NCBI RefSeq assembly: GCF_947496875.1
Contig: NZ_CANMEH010000005.1
Span: 124,001 to 188,000, forward strand
DNA from: an uncultured Paracoccus sp.
Lineage (GTDB): Bacteria; Pseudomonadota; Alphaproteobacteria; Rhodobacterales; Rhodobacteraceae
Direction of reading: 5' to 3'
DNA: 64,000 bases
Each line of letters opens with the position of its first letter. The stretch's first letter is position 1. Below are positions 54,646 to 63,907 of the stretch, piece after piece. The position numbers and the translations under genes are program-made. The notes beneath the pieces are model-generated. The model saw nothing but the letters and a program-made list of their open reading frames with translations. It had not been told where the DNA came from and made no database searches.

Positions 54646-55522
54646 GAATGGCCTCCGTGTGTTTCTGCAGCCGCTTGCCGTACGCCTGCGTGGCCCTGTC
54701 GAAGATGATCGCGATGGCAACGATGGCCAGGCCGTTCATCACGCCCAGGGTGAAATACTGGTTGTTGATCGCCTGCAGGACCGGTTGCCCCAGCCCGCGC
54801 ACCCCGATCATCGAGGCCACGACGACCATCGCCAGGCTCATCATGATGGTCTGGTTCACGCCCGCCATGATCGTCGGCAGGGCCAGCGGCATCTGCACGT
54901 CGGTCAGCTTCTGCCAGTTGGACGCGCCGAAGCTGTCGGCCGCTTCCAGCAGATCGGGGCGCACCTGGCGGATCCCCAGATCGGTCAGGCGGATCATCGG
55001 CGGAATGGCATAGATCACCACCGCGATCACGCCGGGCACCTTGCCCAGACCGAAGATCATCACGACCGGGATCAGATAGACGAAGGACGGCATGGTCTGC
55101 ATCAGGTCCAGCACCGGCGTGACCACCGCGCGCAGCCGATCCGATCGCGCCATCAGCACGCCAACCGGGATGCCCACGGCAATCGCGACCAGGGTACACA
55201 CCGCCACCATTGCGATGGTGCGCATCGTATCCTCCCACATGCCGAAATAGCCGATCGCTAGGAGGGCCAGCGCGGTGCCGAGGGTGATCTTGAACCGCCG
55301 TCCGATCAGGTGGACCAGGCCGGCGAGGACCGCCAGCACCAGGATCCAGGGGCTGGTGATCAGCAGGTTCTCGATGAAGACCAGCAGATCCTTGAGAGGC
55401 TCGAAGATCGCCTCGAGCGTGGGCCCGTATTCACGGGTGAATTCGCGAAATCCGCCGTCGATCGCCTGCCGCATGCTGCGCAGGTCGCCGCGGCTCATTT
55501 CCGGAAACTGGACGAAGTCCAT
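54638..55522 (-). CDS. proW: Glycine betaine/proline ABC transporter permease
   Basis: A 294-residue inner-membrane permease with a long cytoplasmic N-terminus of about 50 residues and six or so membrane segments. The binding-protein-dependent permease motif EAADSFGASNWQKLTDVQMPLALPTIMAG near residues 190-220 couples to the ATPase, and MQTMPSFVYLIPVVMIFGLG is typical of ProW. It overlaps proV at its end and lies 91 bases downstream of proX, a gap that may allow a stabilised proX message. Confidence 0.94.
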   Translation of the reverse strand: MDFVQFPEMSRGDLRSMRQAIDGGFREFTREYGPTLEAIFEPLKDLLVFIENLLITSPWILVLAVLAGLVHLIGRRFKITLGTALALLAIGYFGMWEDTMRTIAMVAVCTLVAIAVGIPVGVLMARSDRLRAVVTPVLDLMQTMPSFVYLIPVVMIFGLGKVPGVIAVVIYAIPPMIRLTDLGIRQVRPDLLEAADSFGASNWQKLTDVQMPLALPTIMAGVNQTIMMSLAMVVVASMIGVRGLGQPVLQAINNQYFTLGVMNGLAIVAIAIIFDRATQAYGKRLQKHTEAIHG

Positions 55523-55613
55523 GGAAACCGACCTTTCGGTTGGTGAGGGAACGGGAGAGCGATGGGCGTTCGCCGGGGGCAGGTTCAGGCCCCCGGCGCG
55601 CAGTCAGAACGCC

Positions 55614-56603
55614 TTACAGCGCGGCCTTGACCTTTTCGGCGACCTCGGCCGGGACCCACTTGGTCCAGATCTCCTCCTGCGTTTCCAGGAAGTGATAGGC
55701 GCCGTCCTCGTTGCTGGCCTGGTTGTCCGACATCCAGGACAGCATCGTGTTCACCGTGTCGTTCGACCAGGACCGGGCGTTGACATAGTCCAGGGCGACG
55801 CCCGCCTTGTCGGCGAACTGCGCGGTGACGGCGGTGAACACGTCCGACCGCGGCCATTCGGACAGGGTCGGCTCGGCACAGTCATCCGTGACGATGCAGC
55901 TGTGCCACATCTCGGGGTCGTGCTCGACGCCGAGGTCAAGCTTGACCATGTCGTACTTGCCCAGAATGGCGGTCGGCGCCCAGTAATAGCCCAGCCAGCC
56001 CTCGCCGCGCTCGAACGCGCGGGCGATGGAGCCGTCCAGCCCGGCCGCCGAACCCGGGTCGATCAGCTCGAACCCCTTTTCCTCGCCATTGACGGCGCGG
56101 AACTGGTTGCGGGTGATCAGCTGGCAGGCCCAGCCCGACGGGCATCCGAAGAAACCGCCCTTGCTGTCGTCCTCGGCCCCCGGGAAGAGTTCGGGCCGCG
56201 CCAGCGCCTGTTCCAGCGTGGTGATCCCTTCCTTTTCGGACAGCTCCCTGGGGATCCAGAAGCCTTCGATGCCGCCGTCGGTCAGGATCTCGGAGGTCAG
56301 TTTCAGCCGCCCCTCTTCGACGGCCTTCTCCAGCGGCTCGCGCACGGCGTTCAGCCACAGCTCGGGCGCCATGTCGGGTTCGGCCTTCTCGTTCATCGAG
56401 GTGAAGGTCGGCATGGTGTCACCGGCGACGAGCGAGACGGTGCAGTCATACCCTTCTTCCAGGATCACCTTGTCGACCCAGGCGGCCAGGCCGGCCGACG
56501 CCCAGTTCATCTCGGCAACCGAAACCGTGCCGCACTCTTCCTGAGCCGCAGCATAGGTGGTGGACGACAGGACTGCGGTGCAGGCGGCCGCGACGAATTT
56601 CAT
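55614..56603 (-). CDS. proX: Glycine betaine/proline ABC transporter substrate-binding protein
   Basis: A 329-residue periplasmic binding protein of the OpuAC/ProX family with a signal peptide (about residues 1-21). The ligand-binding part includes VSVAEMNWASAGLAAWV and GYYWAPTAILGKYDMVKL with aromatic residues that could cage a quaternary amine. The ATG at 56603 is a safe start, but its ribosome-binding site is unclear. A TTG at 56618, five codons upstream, has AAAGGAC at the right distance and would give a better charged signal-peptide N-terminus. The promoter lies about 90 bases further upstream. Confidence 0.9.
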   Translation of the reverse strand: MKFVAAACTAVLSSTTYAAAQEECGTVSVAEMNWASAGLAAWVDKVILEEGYDCTVSLVAGDTMPTFTSMNEKAEPDMAPELWLNAVREPLEKAVEEGRLKLTSEILTDGGIEGFWIPRELSEKEGITTLEQALARPELFPGAEDDSKGGFFGCPSGWACQLITRNQFRAVNGEEKGFELIDPGSAAGLDGSIARAFERGEGWLGYYWAPTAILGKYDMVKLDLGVEHDPEMWHSCIVTDDCAEPTLSEWPRSDVFTAVTAQFADKAGVALDYVNARSWSNDTVNTMLSWMSDNQASNEDGAYHFLETQEEIWTKWVPAEVAEKVKAAL

Positions 56604-56681
56604 GTTGAGCTTGCTCAAAACACGTCCTTTCTGTGACTGCCGATCAGCGGCATCACATGGGGTTGTTGATTGATTTTCAGG

Positions 56682-56712
56682 ATCTCTCACCTGACGGGTG
56701 CGAGAGATTATA
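56682..56712 (-). promoter_or_regulatory. Promoter -10 and overlapping inverted repeat upstream of proX
   Basis: On the minus strand a perfect TATAAT (56712-56707) is followed at once by an inverted repeat at 56708-56682 with ATCTCT / AGAGAT outer arms and CACC / GGTG inner arms around a five-base loop. The -35 is poor (no clear TTGACA 16-18 bases before). The repeat would begin at the transcription start, so it is either a repressor operator or a hairpin at the extreme mRNA 5' end. The rest of the 309-base gap to the next gene shows nothing I can name. Confidence 0.6.
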
Positions 56713-56912
56713 CCGAAACGACTCGAGAATTGAACCCCTTGACGCGGATAGCGTCGAAACCGGCTCAATCCTAGTACAGCCATCTGGATGAACGCCGCTC
56801 ATCACAGATGGGCGCGATCCGGCTGATGGCGCCGCTCAGGCGGTCCGTAGGCGGGTGATTCGTCTCTGCCGTGCCGGGCCCCGAATCGACCCGCGGCCCG
56901 GACTGGCGCGGG

Positions 56913-57449
56913 TCATTTCGGGCGGAACGCCCGGATCCGTGCTTCGTCGGTTTCGATCCGCGCCGCCCCGATCAGGTCCAGGCAGAAGGGAACGGCCGCG
57001 AAGACCGCATTCATGCAGGTGGCGATCGCCGCCGGCTTGCCCGGAATGGTGATCATCAGGCATGATCCGCGGATGCCGGCGGTCTGGCGCGACAGGATCG
57101 CGGTCGGCACCTCGGCCAGGCTGGCCCGGCGCATTTCCTCGCCGAACCCGGGCAGTTCCTTTTCCATGACGTCGGCCAGTGCCTCGGGGGTCTGGTCGCG
57201 CGGGGCAGGGCCGGTCCCGCCGGTGATCAGGATCAGGTCGGCGCCGTCGCCGTCGACCAGCTGGCGCAGCGTGGTCGCGACCCCCTCGCGCCCGTCGGGG
57301 ACGATATGGCGGGCGATCTCCATCGGAGAGGTGATGGTGGCGCGCAGCCAGTCCTCGGCGGCGGGGCCGCCCTTGTCCTCGTACTCGCCGCGACTGGCGC
57401 GGTCGGATACCGTGACGATCGCGATGCGGGCAGTGGTGCGTTGGGTCAT
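56913..57449 (-). CDS. mog: Molybdopterin adenylyltransferase
   Basis: A 178-residue MogA/MoaB-type protein that adenylates molybdopterin before molybdenum insertion. The core motif ITGGTGPAPRDQTPEAL lies near residues 76-92, with IAIVTVSDRASRG at the N-terminus and PGKPAAIATCM near residue 135. The ATG at 57449 is chosen; the frame is open nine codons upstream. The only other molybdenum-linked genes in the window are none that I see, so its client enzymes are elsewhere. It lies between proX and argG on the same strand with sizeable gaps. Confidence 0.9.
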   Translation of the reverse strand: MTQRTTARIAIVTVSDRASRGEYEDKGGPAAEDWLRATITSPMEIARHIVPDGREGVATTLRQLVDGDGADLILITGGTGPAPRDQTPEALADVMEKELPGFGEEMRRASLAEVPTAILSRQTAGIRGSCLMITIPGKPAAIATCMNAVFAAVPFCLDLIGAARIETDEARIRAFRPK

Positions 57450-57560
57450 GCCGCGGGCCTTTCGGTTTGGCGCCATTCTGATGGATGCGCGATCCGATGA
57501 AAATAGCCGCGCCGGCCGGCCCTGACACCGCCCGCCGCAGACCAGCGTGGACGCCCGCGC

Positions 57561-58790
57561 TCAGCCGACCCGGCTGTTGCGGGCGGCCAGCAGCTTGAGG
57601 CGCAGCGCGTTGAGCCGGATGAAGCCCGCCGCGTCCTTCTGGTCATAGGCGCCGGCGTCATCCTCGAACGTCACATGGGCTTCCGAATACAGGCTGTGAT
57701 CGGACCAGCGGCCGACGCAATGCGCCGAGCCCTTGTACAGTTTCAATCGGACGGTCCCGGTCACATGCTCCTGCGACTTGTCGATCAGCGCTTGCAGCAT
57801 CTCGCGTTCGGGGCTGAACCAGAAGCCGTTGTAGATCAGCTCGGCATAGCGCGGCATCAGGCTGTCCTTCAGGTGGCCGCTGCCACTGTCGAGCGTGATC
57901 TGCTCGATGCCGCGATGCGCTTCCAGCAGGATGGTGCCGCCGGGCGTCTCGTAGATGCCGCGCGACTTCATGCCCACGAACCGGTTCTCGACGAAGTCCA
58001 GGCGGCCGATGCCGTGCTTGCGGCCATGCTCGTTGAGCTTCGTCAGGATCGTTGCGGGCGACATCGCACGGCCGTTGATGGCAACGGCGTCGCCGCGCTC
58101 GAACGTCACCTCGATGTATTCGGGGGTGTCGGGGGCATCTTCCGGCCGCACCGTGCGGGCGTAGACATAGTCCGGCGCCTCCTCGGCGGGGTTCTCCAGC
58201 GCCTTGCCCTCGGACGAGGTGTGAAGCAGGTTCGCGTCGACGCTGAACGGCGCCTCGCCGCGCTTGTCCTTGGCGATGGGGATCTGGTTCTGCTCGGCGA
58301 ACTCGATCAGTCTCGTCCGGCTGGTCAGGTCCCATTCCCGCCACGGCGCGATCACGCGAATATGCGGGTCCAGCGCATAGGCAGACAGCTCGAACCGGAC
58401 CTGGTCATTGCCCTTTCCGGTGGCGCCATGCGCCACCGCGTCGGCCCCGTGCTGGTGGGCCAGTTCGACCAGGCGCTTGGCGATCAGCGGGCGTGCGATC
58501 GAGGTGCCCAGCAGGTACAGCCCTTCGTAGACCGCGTTCGCACGGAACATCGGGAACACGTAGTCGCGGACGAATTCCTCGCGCAGGTCCTCGATATGGA
58601 TGTCGGCGGGGGCGATCCCCAGCAGTTCGGCCTTCTGCCGGGCCGGCTCCAGTTCCTCTCCCTGGCCCAGGTCGGCGGTGAAGGTGATCACCTCGCAGCC
58701 GTATTCCGTCTGCAGCCATTTCAGGATGATCGAGGTGTCCAGCCCGCCGGAATAGGCAAGCACGACTTTCTTCGGCGCGGCTGCGGTCAT
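57561..58790 (-). CDS. argG: Argininosuccinate synthase
   Basis: A 409-residue enzyme joining citrulline and aspartate with ATP to make argininosuccinate. The P-loop AYSGGLDTS is at residues 12-20, with [22 protein letters not shown] and [18 protein letters not shown] motifs. It uses the citrulline made by ArgF, whose gene is about 20 kb away in the same window. It is divergent from ilvA, with 144 bases between starts and no recognisable promoter or attenuator there. Confidence 0.97.
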   Translation of the reverse strand: MTAAAPKKVVLAYSGGLDTSIILKWLQTEYGCEVITFTADLGQGEELEPARQKAELLGIAPADIHIEDLREEFVRDYVFPMFRANAVYEGLYLLGTSIARPLIAKRLVELAHQHGADAVAHGATGKGNDQVRFELSAYALDPHIRVIAPWREWDLTSRTRLIEFAEQNQIPIAKDKRGEAPFSVDANLLHTSSEGKALENPAEEAPDYVYARTVRPEDAPDTPEYIEVTFERGDAVAINGRAMSPATILTKLNEHGRKHGIGRLDFVENRFVGMKSRGIYETPGGTILLEAHRGIEQITLDSGSGHLKDSLMPRYAELIYNGFWFSPEREMLQALIDKSQEHVTGTVRLKLYKGSAHCVGRWSDHSLYSEAHVTFEDDAGAYDQKDAAGFIRLNALRLKLLAARNSRVG

Positions 58791-58934
58791 GTTCAGTGCC
58801 CCTGGTCGGTGAAGTTGCCCGCGAATATGGCGAAACGCCGCCGCTCACAAGACCGGTGCCGGCGGCGTCGAAAACGCGGGACCCGATGCGGGCCGAGACT
58901 TGCCAACCCGGCGCAATCGCGCCAAGGCGGCGGC

Positions 58935-60206
58935 ATGAGCGATTTCATCGATGCCGTCGCCCGCGCCGAAACGGCGCTGCGGGCGTTGTTCGACCCGACC
59001 CCCCTGCAGCGCAACGACCATCTGTCGGCGCGCTACGGGGCCGATATCTGGCTGAAGCGCGAGGATCTGACGCCGGTGCGCAGCTACAAGCTGCGCGGTG
59101 CCTTCAACGCCATGCGGCTGGCGGGCGCGGGCGGACCCGAGGGACAGGGCCACTTCGTCTGTGCAAGCGCCGGCAACCACGCCCAGGGCGTGGCCTTTGC
59201 CTGCCGCCATTTCGGGGCACGCGGCACCATCTTCATGCCGGTCACCACACCCCAGCAGAAGATCGGCAAGACCCGGGTCTTTGGCGGCGACGCCGTCCGC
59301 ATCGTCCTGACCGGCGACTATTTCGACCAGACCCTGCGCGCCGCGCAGGAGTTTGCGGCGGACGAGGGCGCGATCTTCCTGGCACCGTTCGACGACGCCC
59401 GCGTGATCGAGGGGCAGGCAACCGTCGCGCAGGAAATCTCGGCGCAGATCGAGGCTGCGCAAATGGACGGTCCGCCCGATCTGGTGGTGTTGCCGGTCGG
59501 CGGCGGCGGTCTGGCCGCGGGGATGACCCGCTGGATGGGCGAGGTGATGCCCAATACCCGCTTTGCCTTTGCCGAACCGGCTGGCGGCGCCAGCCTGCGC
59601 ACCGCGCTGCTGGCCGGCGCGCCGGTGAAGCTGCCGCGGGTGGACAGCTTTGTCGACGGCGCGGCGGTGGCCCGGATTGGCGACCTGCCGTTCCAGGCGC
59701 TGGCCCGGTTCTCGGCCGATCAGGTCTATCTGGCGCCCGAGGACCGGATCAGTGCAACCATGCTCGACATGCTCAATGTCGAAGGCATCGTGCTCGAACC
59801 CGCCGGGGCGCTGGCGATCGACGTCCTGGCCGACCTGTCGGCGCAGGGTGCGTTGCAGGGGCGCCGGATCATCTGCGTCTGTTCGGGCGGAAATTTCGAT
59901 TTCGAACGCCTGCCCGAGGTCAAGGAACGCGCCCAGCGGTTCCGGGGCGTCAAGCGGTACTACATCTTGCGGCTGCCCCAGCGGCCGGGCGCGCTACGCG
60001 ACTTCCTGTCCCTGCTGGGACCCGATGACGACATCGCGCGTTTCGAATATCTGAAGAAGTCGGCCCGCAATTTCGGGTCGGTCCTGATCGGGATCGAAAC
60101 CTCCGATCCGGCGAACCTCACCGCCTTGTCGGCCCGCCTGGTGGAGGAGGGGTTCGACTGGCGCGACATCACCGGCGACGACCTGCTGTCGGAATTCCTG
60201 ATCTGA
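58935..60206 (+). CDS. ilvA: Threonine ammonia-lyase (deaminase)
   Basis: A 423-residue PLP enzyme converting threonine to 2-oxobutanoate for isoleucine synthesis. The PLP lysine is K52 in SYKLRGAF, the phosphate-binding glycine loop is VGGGGLAAGM, and the cofactor-ring serine is in CVCSGGNFD. A C-terminal ACT-like regulatory domain (about residues 335-423; YYILRLPQRPGALRDFLSLL) suggests isoleucine feedback control. The ATG at 58935 begins the conserved sequence; the frame is open far upstream antisense to argG and is not coding there. GGCGG lies just before the start. Confidence 0.93.
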   Translation: MSDFIDAVARAETALRALFDPTPLQRNDHLSARYGADIWLKREDLTPVRSYKLRGAFNAMRLAGAGGPEGQGHFVCASAGNHAQGVAFACRHFGARGTIFMPVTTPQQKIGKTRVFGGDAVRIVLTGDYFDQTLRAAQEFAADEGAIFLAPFDDARVIEGQATVAQEISAQIEAAQMDGPPDLVVLPVGGGGLAAGMTRWMGEVMPNTRFAFAEPAGGASLRTALLAGAPVKLPRVDSFVDGAAVARIGDLPFQALARFSADQVYLAPEDRISATMLDMLNVEGIVLEPAGALAIDVLADLSAQGALQGRRIICVCSGGNFDFERLPEVKERAQRFRGVKRYYILRLPQRPGALRDFLSLLGPDDDIARFEYLKKSARNFGSVLIGIETSDPANLTALSARLVEEGFDWRDITGDDLLSEFLI

Positions 60207-60324
60207 CCGCCTGGTCCCCGCGGGCACCTGGCGATGCGGTCAGTGCGACCGGCCGTTAACGCTGTTGTCAGAATCGGCGTCATCATTAACGGCAGCTTCA
60301 TTGCCGGCCTGCTACCCGGCTGGG

Positions 60325-61596
60325 ATGAGGCAGGTGAATCGATCCAGGCAGATGCGCGGGGGGCTTGTCGCGCCGGCGCCTCGACCGGCGCCGGGCCGGG
60401 TGATCCTGCTGGTGGACCGGAACCGGGACGATCGGCGGCGGGTCTGCCTGCAGCTGAAGGCGGCGGGGTACCGGGTCAAGCAAGCCAGCACCGCCGCGCA
60501 GGCGCTGGCGCTCTGCCGGGAAAGCCGGCCCCACATCCTCGTGACGGACTGGGACGTGCGCGGAATGACGGGCCCGGAGCTTTGCCAGACGTTTCGCGAT
60601 CTTCCCGGTGCCGGCTATGGCTATGCCATCATGCTCGCCGCGCAGGGCGACGCGGCGGATGCGGTGCGCGCCCTGTCGGCGGGCGCGGATGATTTCCTGA
60701 CCAAGCCCGCGAACGAGGCAGAGCTGCTGGCCCGCATCGCGGTGGGCGAGCGGGTGCTGGACATGCAGGAACGGCTGGTCGCCGCCAACCTCAAGCTTCA
60801 GTGCACGCTGGACGAGCTGCACAAGGCCCAGGAGGAAATCGAATCCGATCTGCGGGAGGCCCGCAAAATCCAGCAGGGACTGGTGCGCGAACGGCAGGCG
60901 CAGATCGGCGCCTTCGAGCTGTCACTGCTGATGCGTCCGGCCGGCCATCTGGGCGGGGATCTGGTCGGCTTTCGCCGGGCGGGCCCGGGGCGGTTCGCGG
61001 CCTATGCGATCGACGTGTCGGGCAGTGGCGTGACGGCCGCGCTGCTGACCGCGCGCCTTGCCGCGTATCTGTCGGGCGCCGACGCCGAAATCGCGGGCCA
61101 AGGCATCCTGCCCGGTCCGCGTCAGGTCGTCGAAGGGCTCAACCGCCTGATGATCGCCGAGGTGCAGACCGACGCCTACCTGACCATGGTCTATGTCGAT
61201 ATCGACGCGGACTCGGGTCTGATCCGGCTGGTCCAGGCCGGCCATCCCTATCCGATGCTTCAGCGCGCTGATGGCCAGGTCACGCCGGTCGGATTCGGCG
61301 GGATGCCGGTGGGGGTGTTTCCCGACACCAAGTTCGAGGAGGTCGAGTTGCAGCTTGAACCGGGTGACCGGCTGTTCATCGCCTCGGACGGGATCACCGA
61401 GGCGGTCAGCCTGCACGGCGAGCAGCTGGGGGACGAGGGGCTGATCGCCGCGATGCGCACCAATGCGCCGCTGCGCGGCCCGATCTTCCTGGAGTCGCTC
61501 TGCTGGTCGATCTCCGAATATACGGGTGGCGCCTCTGCCGACGACATGTCGGCGGTGCTGCTGGAGTTCGGACCCGAAAGCCCCGCCGTCGGCTGA
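60325..61596 (+). CDS. Receiver-PP2C serine phosphatase (RsbU-type response regulator)
   Basis: A 423-residue signalling protein. A receiver domain (about residues 25-145) has the acidic pocket VDRNRDD, the phospho-acceptor Asp in LVTDWD and the conserved Lys in LTKPAN. A short coiled coil (about 150-190; LDELHKAQEEIESDLREA) links it to a PP2C/SpoIIE phosphatase domain (about 195-420) with GGDLVGFRR, DVSGSGVTAALL, ASDGITEA and SADDMSAVL holding the metal-binding aspartates. Such proteins usually act on an anti-sigma antagonist in a partner-switch, but none is adjacent. The ATG at 60325 is preferred; one nine codons later and a TTG at 60265 are alternatives. Confidence 0.9.
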   Translation: MRQVNRSRQMRGGLVAPAPRPAPGRVILLVDRNRDDRRRVCLQLKAAGYRVKQASTAAQALALCRESRPHILVTDWDVRGMTGPELCQTFRDLPGAGYGYAIMLAAQGDAADAVRALSAGADDFLTKPANEAELLARIAVGERVLDMQERLVAANLKLQCTLDELHKAQEEIESDLREARKIQQGLVRERQAQIGAFELSLLMRPAGHLGGDLVGFRRAGPGRFAAYAIDVSGSGVTAALLTARLAAYLSGADAEIAGQGILPGPRQVVEGLNRLMIAEVQTDAYLTMVYVDIDADSGLIRLVQAGHPYPMLQRADGQVTPVGFGGMPVGVFPDTKFEEVELQLEPGDRLFIASDGITEAVSLHGEQLGDEGLIAAMRTNAPLRGPIFLESLCWSISEYTGGASADDMSAVLLEFGPESPAVG

Positions 61597-61619
61597 AGCC
61601 CGCGCCGTTCGGACCGGCA

Positions 61620-61641
61620 TCCGGCGGCGAGGCCCGCCGGA
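61620..61641. terminator. Hairpin between convergent genes
   Basis: A perfect 8-bp inverted repeat TCCGGCGG / CCGCCGGA with a six-base loop lies between the phosphatase and L,D-transpeptidase stop codons. A second hairpin, CAGCCCC / GGGGCTG, is at 61674-61688. Neither has a T run on either side. Shared bidirectional termination is possible but weakly supported. Confidence 0.4.
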
Positions 61642-61692
61642 GGGCGCCGGACTGCATGAGGGCCGCCGGCAGGCAGCCCCCGGGGCTGGGCC

Positions 61693-62349
61693 TCAGATCA
61701 GCAGCACCTGGGTACCGATGTTGGCGAAGCCGAACAGTTCCTGGATATGTTCGTTGTAGAGGCCGATGCATCCGTTCGATGACTTGCGGCCGATCTTGCG
61801 CGTGTCGTGTGTCCCGTGGATGCGGTAATACTGCCAGCTCAGCCACAGCGCGTGGGTGCCCAGCGGATTGTCCGGTCCGGGTGGCACAAAATCCGGCCAG
61901 TCGGGGTTGCGCTTCTTCATGTCCGGGGTCGGCGACCACGACGGGCCTTCGACCTTCTTGATGACCTCTGTCCGGCCGCGCCGCGTCAGGTCCTCGCTGA
62001 CGGGGATCGAGGTCGGATACAGGCGGAAGGTCATCCCGTCCTCGGACCAGTAGCTGAGCGCGCGCGAGGTCATGTCGACGAGGATCGCGCCGTTCGTCAG
62101 GTCCGAGAAATAGGGTCGCCAGTCCTGCATGCGGAAGCTGGAGATATTGCGGCGGCTGTCCTGCGAGTCGTACTGCACGACGCCGGCATCCGGCGTGGCC
62201 CCGGCACCCGGGGTGCCCTGCAGCGGCTGGCCGGTATAGGGATCGATCGCCTGGGCCAGGGCGGGGGCCGCCAGGGCCGTGGCACCCAGCGCCGCGCCTG
62301 CGGTGAGAAAGCGTCGGCGGTTGAGGGCAGAACGGGGTGGCTTGATCAT
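61693..62349 (-). CDS. Tat-exported L,D-transpeptidase (YkuD family)
   Basis: A 218-residue L,D-transpeptidase. The N-terminus holds a twin-arginine signal (RRRFLTAGAALGATAL, about residues 11-27). The YkuD domain (about 85-218) ends in the catalytic pair: His in IHGTHD and nucleophilic Cys in SSNGCIGLYN. It should form 3-3 peptide cross-links or attach proteins to peptidoglycan in the periplasm. Tat export of this family is seen often in alphaproteobacteria. It is divergent from the CAP-domain lipoprotein gene with 251 bases between. Confidence 0.92.
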   Translation of the reverse strand: MIKPPRSALNRRRFLTAGAALGATALAAPALAQAIDPYTGQPLQGTPGAGATPDAGVVQYDSQDSRRNISSFRMQDWRPYFSDLTNGAILVDMTSRALSYWSEDGMTFRLYPTSIPVSEDLTRRGRTEVIKKVEGPSWSPTPDMKKRNPDWPDFVPPGPDNPLGTHALWLSWQYYRIHGTHDTRKIGRKSSNGCIGLYNEHIQELFGFANIGTQVLLI

Positions 62350-62600
62350 CTGACTCTCCTCATGGTGCGGCCATTCTGGACGTGGCCTTCGCGGAATCCG
62401 GCTCCGATCCGGAAATATGCCCGCGCGCGGCGATCCGACAATTCAATCTCGCGTCATGTTCGCGGAATGGCCGCAGAAAATGCAAAGCTGACGCATGCAT
62501 GCCACGCCCTGGGGACGCCGCACCCCCTCACGCATTCTTGGCTTTGCGCCCCGGACGTTGCCCCGCTATCTGCTGGCGAAAATACATGGGGGACCGATCG

Positions 62601-63116
62601 ATGACCAAGCACCTGTTCCTGGCCGCCGCCGCTGTGCTGGCGCTTGCTGCCTGCCAACCCGTGCAGCAGCAGCCGCAGCTTGGGCCGGACGGCAATCCGA
62701 TCCCCGTCGCGTACCGGATCACGCCCCGCGATCAGGTCGAGATCCCGAACCGGATCCTGACCGAGATCAACCTGCTGCGCGCCCAGTCGGGCCTGAGCCC
62801 GGTCGTGCTCAGCCCGGCTCTGGCGGCCGCATCGACGGCCCACGCGCGCGACATGGCGGCGCAGAACAGGGCGTGGCATTTCGGGTCGGACGGTTCCTCG
62901 CCGCTGGATCGCGCGGCCCGGTTCGGCTATACGGGGCGCCTGATCGGCGAGAACATCTCCGAAACCTACGAGAACGAGATCGCGACGCTGTCCGCGTGGA
63001 TGCAGACCCGCGATACCCGTGACGTGATCATGGATCCGTCCGCGCTGGAAATCGGGATCGGCTGGCTGCAGGAACCCAGCAACAAGATCTGGTGGGTGCT
63101 GAACGTGGGCGGCTGA
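62601..63116 (+). CDS. CAP-domain (SCP/PR-1) lipoprotein
   Basis: A 171-residue exported protein with a lipoprotein signal: hydrophobic residues 5-17 and lipobox LAAC with Cys18. The CAP domain follows (about residues 45-171; ILTEINLLRAQSGLSPVVLSP, HARDMAAQN, HFGSDGSSPLDRAARFGY, GENI). The CAP histidine and glutamate cavity residues are visible in HARDM and GENIS. Bacterial CAP proteins are of uncertain function, with peptidase or wall-linked roles proposed. The ATG at 62601 starts the signal; GGGGGA lies eleven bases upstream. Confidence 0.88.
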   Translation: MTKHLFLAAAAVLALAACQPVQQQPQLGPDGNPIPVAYRITPRDQVEIPNRILTEINLLRAQSGLSPVVLSPALAAASTAHARDMAAQNRAWHFGSDGSSPLDRAARFGYTGRLIGENISETYENEIATLSAWMQTRDTRDVIMDPSALEIGIGWLQEPSNKIWWVLNVGG

Positions 63117-63151
63117 GCCGCCGGTCCGGGCCTGCGACCGAACCTTCGGCG

Positions 63152-63907
63152 TCAGTCGGGCACCAGCATGTACCCGGTTCCGCGCACGGTCTGCAGGTAG
63201 CGGGGCTCGCGCGGGTCGGGTTCCAGCTTGCGTCGCAGGCGGGTCATCTGCACGTCGATCGCGCGTTCGGAATTCTCGCCGCCGCTGTCGGGATCGCGAC
63301 CGAGATCCTCGATCAGTTCGGCGCGGCTGACCGGTTCGCGTGGCGTATCGGCCAGCCGCCGCAGCAACGACTGCTCGCTGCCCGTCAACCGGACCGGCGT
63401 GTCGCCATGCATCAGTTCGCCCTTTGCCGCGTCATAGCGCAGCTTGCCGAGGGTCAGGAACTTTGGCAGGCGGATCTCGGCTGCAGGCACCCGGCGCAGG
63501 ATCGCACCGATGCGCAGCAGCAGTTCGCGCGGCTCGAACGGCTTGGTCAGATAGTCGTCCGCGCCCCGTTCCAGCCCTTCGATCCGGTCCTCGATCTCGC
63601 CCCGCGCGGTCAGCAGAAGGATGGGCGTCTGCAGATTGCGCCGCAACGACCGGGTCAGGGCGAAGCCGTCCTCGCCCGGCATCATCACGTCGATCACCAG
63701 CAGGTCGAACTCCAGCCCCGCCAGCAACCGGCGGGCCTGCGCGGCGTCGGCTGCGGTGCTGACCAGATAGCCGTTCCGCATCAGGAAGCGCCGCAGCAGC
63801 GTGCGGATGCGTTCGTCGTCGTCCACGACCAGGACATGGGCGTCCGGGGTCTGCGACGGGGCGGGCGCGTCGGGGACCGGGTGACCGGTGCGGGTCGGCT
63901 CGGTCAT
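63152..63907 (-). CDS. OmpR-family response regulator (PetR-like)
   Basis: A 251-residue response regulator. A 25-residue Pro-rich N-terminus precedes a receiver domain with acidic VVDDDERIR, phospho-acceptor Asp in LLVIDVMMPGEDG (about residue 73) and Lys in YLTKPFEP. The C-terminal winged helix (about 150-250) carries SERAIDVQMTRLRRKLEPDP. Together with the MarR gene that it overlaps by four bases, it matches the PetP-PetR pair that I recall from Rhodobacter capsulatus, linked to respiratory/photosynthetic gene control. No histidine kinase gene is in view. Confidence 0.88.
   Translation of the reverse strand: MTEPTRTGHPVPDAPAPSQTPDAHVLVVDDDERIRTLLRRFLMRNGYLVSTAADAAQARRLLAGLEFDLLVIDVMMPGEDGFALTRSLRRNLQTPILLLTARGEIEDRIEGLERGADDYLTKPFEPRELLLRIGAILRRVPAAEIRLPKFLTLGKLRYDAAKGELMHGDTPVRLTGSEQSLLRRLADTPREPVSRAELIEDLGRDPDSGGENSERAIDVQMTRLRRKLEPDPREPRYLQTVRGTGYMLVPD

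Noticed and set aside
57675..58934. Upstream extension of the ilvA frame, antisense to argG.
   Set aside because: ArgG is complete on the other strand and threonine deaminase sequence begins only at 58935.
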